This document shows positions 4,353-7,200 of a stretch of DNA of 7,200 nt, in pieces. Both the position numbers and the translations under genes were made by a program. The DNA is from SMWD01 sp051008895. Lineage in GTDB: Bacteria; Pseudomonadota; Gammaproteobacteria; Steroidobacterales; GCA-2729495. Below the pieces are notes generated by a model. It saw only the letters and a program-made list of their open reading frames with translations. It was not told the origin of the DNA and did not search any database. Each line of letters starts with the position of its first letter. The first letter of the stretch is position 1. The DNA lies in the NCBI GenBank assembly GCA_051008895.1, contig JBPCXI010000056.1, positions 1 through 7,200 on the forward strand, given 5' to 3'.

Positions 4353-6731
4353 ATGAAGTTTCTCAGCTCAATTCGGGCAGAGCGGTCGATCGCACAATTT
4401 CTGGGCGAGAGCGACGTCGATGCGCCGGTCGCGAAAAAAGCCGCAGCGAGCCTGAAGAAGATGGGCCCCGGCGCGATCGCGCCGGTTATCGACGCGCTCG
4501 CAACCGCCGACCAGAATCAGACCGCGGTCCTCGTCGATGCGCTCGGCGGGAATCTGAATGACGACACGTTCCGCCAGTACGCCGCCGGTCTGGGGCACTC
4601 GGACCAGCGCTGCGTCAACGGCGTCGCGTGGGCGCTGTCGCATTCGACCGGCTACAACCCGAACCGCCTGATCGAGCTGCTCGGCGACGAAGGCGTATCC
4701 AAGCCCGCCGTTATCGACGTGCTGCGCGCGAAGAAAGAACGACTAAGCGTCGCGTCACTATTGCGCAGCGCTTATGAACTGGAGCCGCGCGAGAAGGCCG
4801 CACTGTTCAAGATCATCGCCGACGTCGCGACCGACGCATCAGTGCCGGACCTGCTGTCGCGAATCGAGGGCAAGGACACGGCCGTGCGAATTCACTTGAT
4901 CGACGTGCTGTCGCAGTTCAGCCGCCCGGACGTCATCAGCGCCATCCAGGGTCAGCTACGTGACTCGCACAAGTCGGTTCGCCAGGCCGCGCTCATCGCG
5001 CTGCATCGCATGGAGGGCACATACGATGTCGAGCCGATCGCGAAACTGCTGACCGACCCGGACATGGAAGTGCAGAACAAGGCGGTCGACCTGCTCGTCA
5101 AAATGCGCGACCCGGCGACGATGAATCATCTCGTCGAAGTGCTGAAAGACGAGTCGGAGTACGCGCGCCGCTCCGCGGTAGAGGTGCTGAACGAGATCGC
5201 CGACCCGTCAACGATCCGCCATTTGCTGCAGGCGATCGAAGACGAGGACTGGTGGGTGCGTTCGCGCGCATCGGACGCGCTGGCGGCGATCGGCGGGCCG
5301 AAAGTCATGAACGCGGTACTCGAGTTGATTCGCGACGAGAGCGAGCACGTCAGGCGCGCGGCCATAGAAATTCTGAATCAGACGAAGGACGAAAAGGCCG
5401 TCAGCCATTTAATGGAAGCCGTCCAGGACGACGACTGGTGGGTACGCGAACGCGCGGCCGATGCGCTCGGTGAGATCGGCGATACACAGGCGGTGCCCGT
5501 ACTCGTGAACATGCTGACCGGTGACGCGCGTTCCGTGCCGGCGGCGCTCCGCGCGCTCGGCCGGCTCGGTAAAGCCGACGTCGCGTCCAAGATCATGCCG
5601 ATGCTCGAGCGCAACGAGAAAGAAATTCGCGTCGAAGCTGTCAACGCGCTGGCGAAGCTTGCGGACGGCCAACTCGCAACAACCATCAAGGCGAAACTTA
5701 AGCCGCTGACGACCGGCGCCGACGAAACACTGGCGCGAATCGCAGCGGACGCGGTTGTGCGCATCGACAACCGCTACTCGACGACGTCACGCGAGGCCGG
5801 CGAAAAAGCGGACAAGATGGCGGAACCGGCGCACACGCTGCTGATCGAATCCGACGACGTCAGCCAGGTCGTCGAGGAACTGTCGAAGGGGCCGCATCTC
5901 GATATTTCGAAGCTGAAGGCAGGCGACGTCATCGAAGGCCGCTACAAGTTCATCGAAAAGATCGGCAAGGGTGCGTTCGGCACGGTGCTGCTGGTCGAGG
6001 ACGTCGTCGTCGACGAACGCCTGATCCTCAAGTTCCTGAACGCGAACGTGAGTCAGGACGAGGAAATGATGCAGCGATTCGTGCACGAGCTGCGTTACTC
6101 GCGCAAGATTACGCACAAGAACGTTATTCGTATCTACGATTTCGTCAGCCTCGGCGGCAACTACGCGATCTCGATGGAGTACTTCCCGTCGCACACGCTC
6201 GGCGCGGAAATTGCCCGGCAGAAGCCGATGCCTGTCGACAAAGCGATCAGCTGGAGTATGGACATTGCGACGGGGATGACGGTCGCGCACCAGGTCGGCA
6301 TCGTCCATCGCGATCTCAAGCCCGCCAACATCCTGATCGACGAGGAAGGCTTGCTGAAGATCGTGGATTTCGGCGTCGCCGCGGCCGCGAGTTCGGGCGA
6401 TACGCAGCTGACGAAGACGGGCTACGTCATCGGTTCGCCGAAATACATGGCCCCGGAGCAGATTCTCGGGAAAAAGGTCGATTTTCGCGCAGATATCTAC
6501 AGCCTCGGCGTACTGATGTACGAGATGCTCACCGGCACGCCGCCGTATACGAAAGGCGATCACATGTCGGTGATGTACCAGCATGTACAGGGCAAGGCGA
6601 AACTGTGCGAGGAACTCAATCCGGACATCCCGCCGCCGATCGCCGCCATCGTCAAGAAGACCATGGAAGTCGACAAGGTCAAACGGTATAGCACGATGGA
6701 GGAAGTGCGCGAGGTGCTCTCCGAGCTATAA
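4353..6731 (+). CDS. HEAT-repeat protein fused to a Hanks-type Ser/Thr kinase
   Basis: This 792-residue protein has two parts. Residues about 25-470 are a helical solenoid of HEAT-like repeats (PBS-lyase type), a scaffold for protein binding; the clearest units lie at 200-390. A polar linker (471-525) leads to a protein kinase domain (530-792) with every catalytic element: glycine loop GKGAFGTV (538-545), Lys560 in LILKF, helix-C Glu579, HRDLKPAN (652-659) with catalytic Asp654, DFG (672-674), an activation segment with Thr687, Thr689 and Ser695 before APE (700-702), and DIYSLG (714-719). It is an RD kinase and should be active. No signal peptide or membrane helix is visible, and the chain ends with the kinase domain, so it is cytoplasmic, unlike PknB-type receptors. 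The ATG at 4353 is preferred over an in-frame GTG at 4308 inside the hairpin loop; neither has a good ribosome site. Substrates are unknown; the PilT-like gene 59 bp downstream suggests a pilus role. Confidence 0.93.
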   Translation: MKFLSSIRAERSIAQFLGESDVDAPVAKKAAASLKKMGPGAIAPVIDALATADQNQTAVLVDALGGNLNDDTFRQYAAGLGHSDQRCVNGVAWALSHSTGYNPNRLIELLGDEGVSKPAVIDVLRAKKERLSVASLLRSAYELEPREKAALFKIIADVATDASVPDLLSRIEGKDTAVRIHLIDVLSQFSRPDVISAIQGQLRDSHKSVRQAALIALHRMEGTYDVEPIAKLLTDPDMEVQNKAVDLLVKMRDPATMNHLVEVLKDESEYARRSAVEVLNEIADPSTIRHLLQAIEDEDWWVRSRASDALAAIGGPKVMNAVLELIRDESEHVRRAAIEILNQTKDEKAVSHLMEAVQDDDWWVRERAADALGEIGDTQAVPVLVNMLTGDARSVPAALRALGRLGKADVASKIMPMLERNEKEIRVEAVNALAKLADGQLATTIKAKLKPLTTGADETLARIAADAVVRIDNRYSTTSREAGEKADKMAEPAHTLLIESDDVSQVVEELSKGPHLDISKLKAGDVIEGRYKFIEKIGKGAFGTVLLVEDVVVDERLILKFLNANVSQDEEMMQRFVHELRYSRKITHKNVIRIYDFVSLGGNYAISMEYFPSHTLGAEIARQKPMPVDKAISWSMDIATGMTVAHQVGIVHRDLKPANILIDEEGLLKIVDFGVAAAASSGDTQLTKTGYVIGSPKYMAPEQILGKKVDFRADIYSLGVLMYEMLTGTPPYTKGDHMSVMYQHVQGKAKLCEELNPDIPPPIAAIVKKTMEVDKVKRYSTMEEVREVLSEL
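5121..5492 (+). repeat. Tandem 62-residue HEAT double-repeat inside the kinase gene
   Basis: Protein residues 257-318 (5121-5306) and 319-380 (5307-5492) align without gaps and about half of the positions are identical. Both contain a KDESE/RDESE turn, an RRxA helix, and a DWWVR turn followed by RAxDAL and an Ile-Gly. Each unit is two HEAT repeats, so the duplication copied a pair. At DNA level the 11-bp GACTGGTGGGT recurs at 5247 and 5433, exactly 186 bp apart. Confidence 0.8.
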
Positions 6732-6744
6732 GTCGCAGATTCTT

Positions 6745-6774
6745 GCGGTCGGAACACGCTTTCGCCGCGTTTTT
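6745..6774 (+). terminator. Possible weak intrinsic terminator after the HEAT-kinase gene
   Basis: An imperfect stem (6745-6753 with 6760-6768: four GC pairs, three GU wobbles, one CC mismatch and a closing AU pair) with a six-base loop is followed by five T at 6770-6774. It begins 13 nt after the kinase stop codon. The stem is weak, so read-through into the PilT-like gene is likely even if it functions. Confidence 0.3.
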
Positions 6775-6778
6775 CGCC

Positions 6779-6784
6779 TAGAAT
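6779..6784 (+). promoter_or_regulatory. Candidate -10 element of the PilT-like gene
   Basis: TAGAAT (five of six to the sigma70 -10) lies six bases before the ATG at 6791. If used, transcription would begin at or next to the A of the start codon, giving a leaderless mRNA, which fits the absence of any Shine-Dalgarno sequence here. No good -35 is visible 16-18 bp upstream, so co-transcription from the kinase promoter remains equally possible. Confidence 0.35.
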
Positions 6785-6790
6785 CCACGC

Positions 6791-7200
6791 ATGTCGAGAA
6801 TCGATGCCTTTCTGAAGCTTGGCCTGGCGCAAGGCTGTTCCGACGTGCACCTGGCCGTCGGCGTCCCACCGATGCTGCGGATGCACGGCGACCTGATGCC
6901 GATCAAGTTTCGCGAGCTCGGCGACTCCGAGCTCGAGAGCTATGTCGAAGAGATCCTGACGAAGAATCAGAACATCCGGTTCGCGGACGGCCACGATATC
7001 GATTTCTCCTACGTTTCCGAGGACGGCGGTCGCTTTCGCGTCAACGTGTTTCGCAAGGCGACGGGGATCGGCGCGACTTTCCGCTTCATTCCGCAGAACA
7101 TTCCATCGCTCGACAGCCTGCAGCTGCCGAGCGCGCTGGCTGACATGTGCGACCACCACCAGGGCATGGTGCTGGTGACCGGATCTACCGGTACCGGCAA
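6791..7200 (+). CDS. PilT-family type IV pilus retraction ATPase, N-terminal part
   Basis: The reading frame runs open from ATG 6791 to the window edge, giving 136 residues and two bases of the next codon. The PilT signature SDVHLAVGVPPMLRMHGDL lies at 17-35, GRFRVNVF at 80-87 matches the PilT ARFRVNAF segment, and VLVTGSTGTG (127-136) is the Walker A strand and loop, whose lysine would be the codon cut by the window edge (AA and one unseen base). PilT proteins are hexameric cytoplasmic ATPases that depolymerise type IV pili for twitching; they are about 340-350 residues, so about 60% is missing. The N-terminus fits PilT better than PilU, which usually has SDLF rather than SDVHL. Whether it is the main PilT or an additional paralogue cannot be told. 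It follows the HEAT-kinase on the same strand after 59 bp. Confidence 0.92.
   Translation, partial: MSRIDAFLKLGLAQGCSDVHLAVGVPPMLRMHGDLMPIKFRELGDSELESYVEEILTKNQNIRFADGHDIDFSYVSEDGGRFRVNVFRKATGIGATFRFIPQNIPSLDSLQLPSALADMCDHHQGMVLVTGSTGTG

Noticed and set aside
5787..6584. 265-codon open frame on the minus strand inside the kinase gene, and similar ones in purM, purN and dcd
   Set aside because: They are antisense shadows of GC-rich coding sequence; the plus-strand or opposite genes have full family motifs.

Overview
This is GC-rich DNA (well over 60% in the genes, by eye) with housekeeping gene order typical of a gammaproteobacterium. The purM-purN pair is divergent from a DUF2066 gene that leads, through a CDP-alcohol phosphatidyltransferase, into what looks like the first codons of hda. 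The dCTP deaminase is of the 188-residue kind known from Pseudomonas and relatives. The genus cannot be named from this window. No insertion sequence, CRISPR array, tRNA or rRNA was seen, and no gene looks broken.

Layout. Positions 1-1729 (minus strand): DUF2066 exported protein, then a PgsA-like membrane enzyme, then the start of hda, with gaps of about 20 nt, so probably one operon. Positions 1730-1772: a 43-bp divergent promoter region in which -10 hexamers for both strands overlap. Positions 1773-3478 (plus): purM and purN, two nucleotides apart, giving steps 5 and 3 of de novo IMP synthesis. Positions 3492-4058 (minus): dcd, convergent with purN, 13 bp between stop codons. Positions 4059-4352: a 294-bp non-coding divergent region with promoter candidates for dcd and for the gene on its right, plus a strong hairpin in the likely leader of the latter. 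Positions 4353-6731 (plus): a 792-residue soluble protein with an N-terminal HEAT-repeat solenoid and a C-terminal, apparently active Hanks-type Ser/Thr kinase domain. Positions 6791-7200 (plus): the first 136 residues of a PilT-family type IV pilus ATPase, cut by the window edge inside its Walker A motif.

How the parts relate. The left half is nucleotide metabolism (purM, purN, dcd) and cell-envelope or replication housekeeping (PgsA-like enzyme, DUF2066, hda). The right half is the less ordinary part: a HEAT-Ser/Thr kinase directly upstream of, and on the same strand as, a pilus retraction-type ATPase. This suggests, but does not prove, phosphorylation-based control of a type IV pilus motor. 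The kinase gene has its own promoter candidate and structured leader. The ATPase gene has a -10 hexamer so close to its ATG that its own transcript would be leaderless. Ribosome-binding sites are weak or absent throughout, so several start codons rest on protein similarity and gene spacing rather than on a Shine-Dalgarno sequence.
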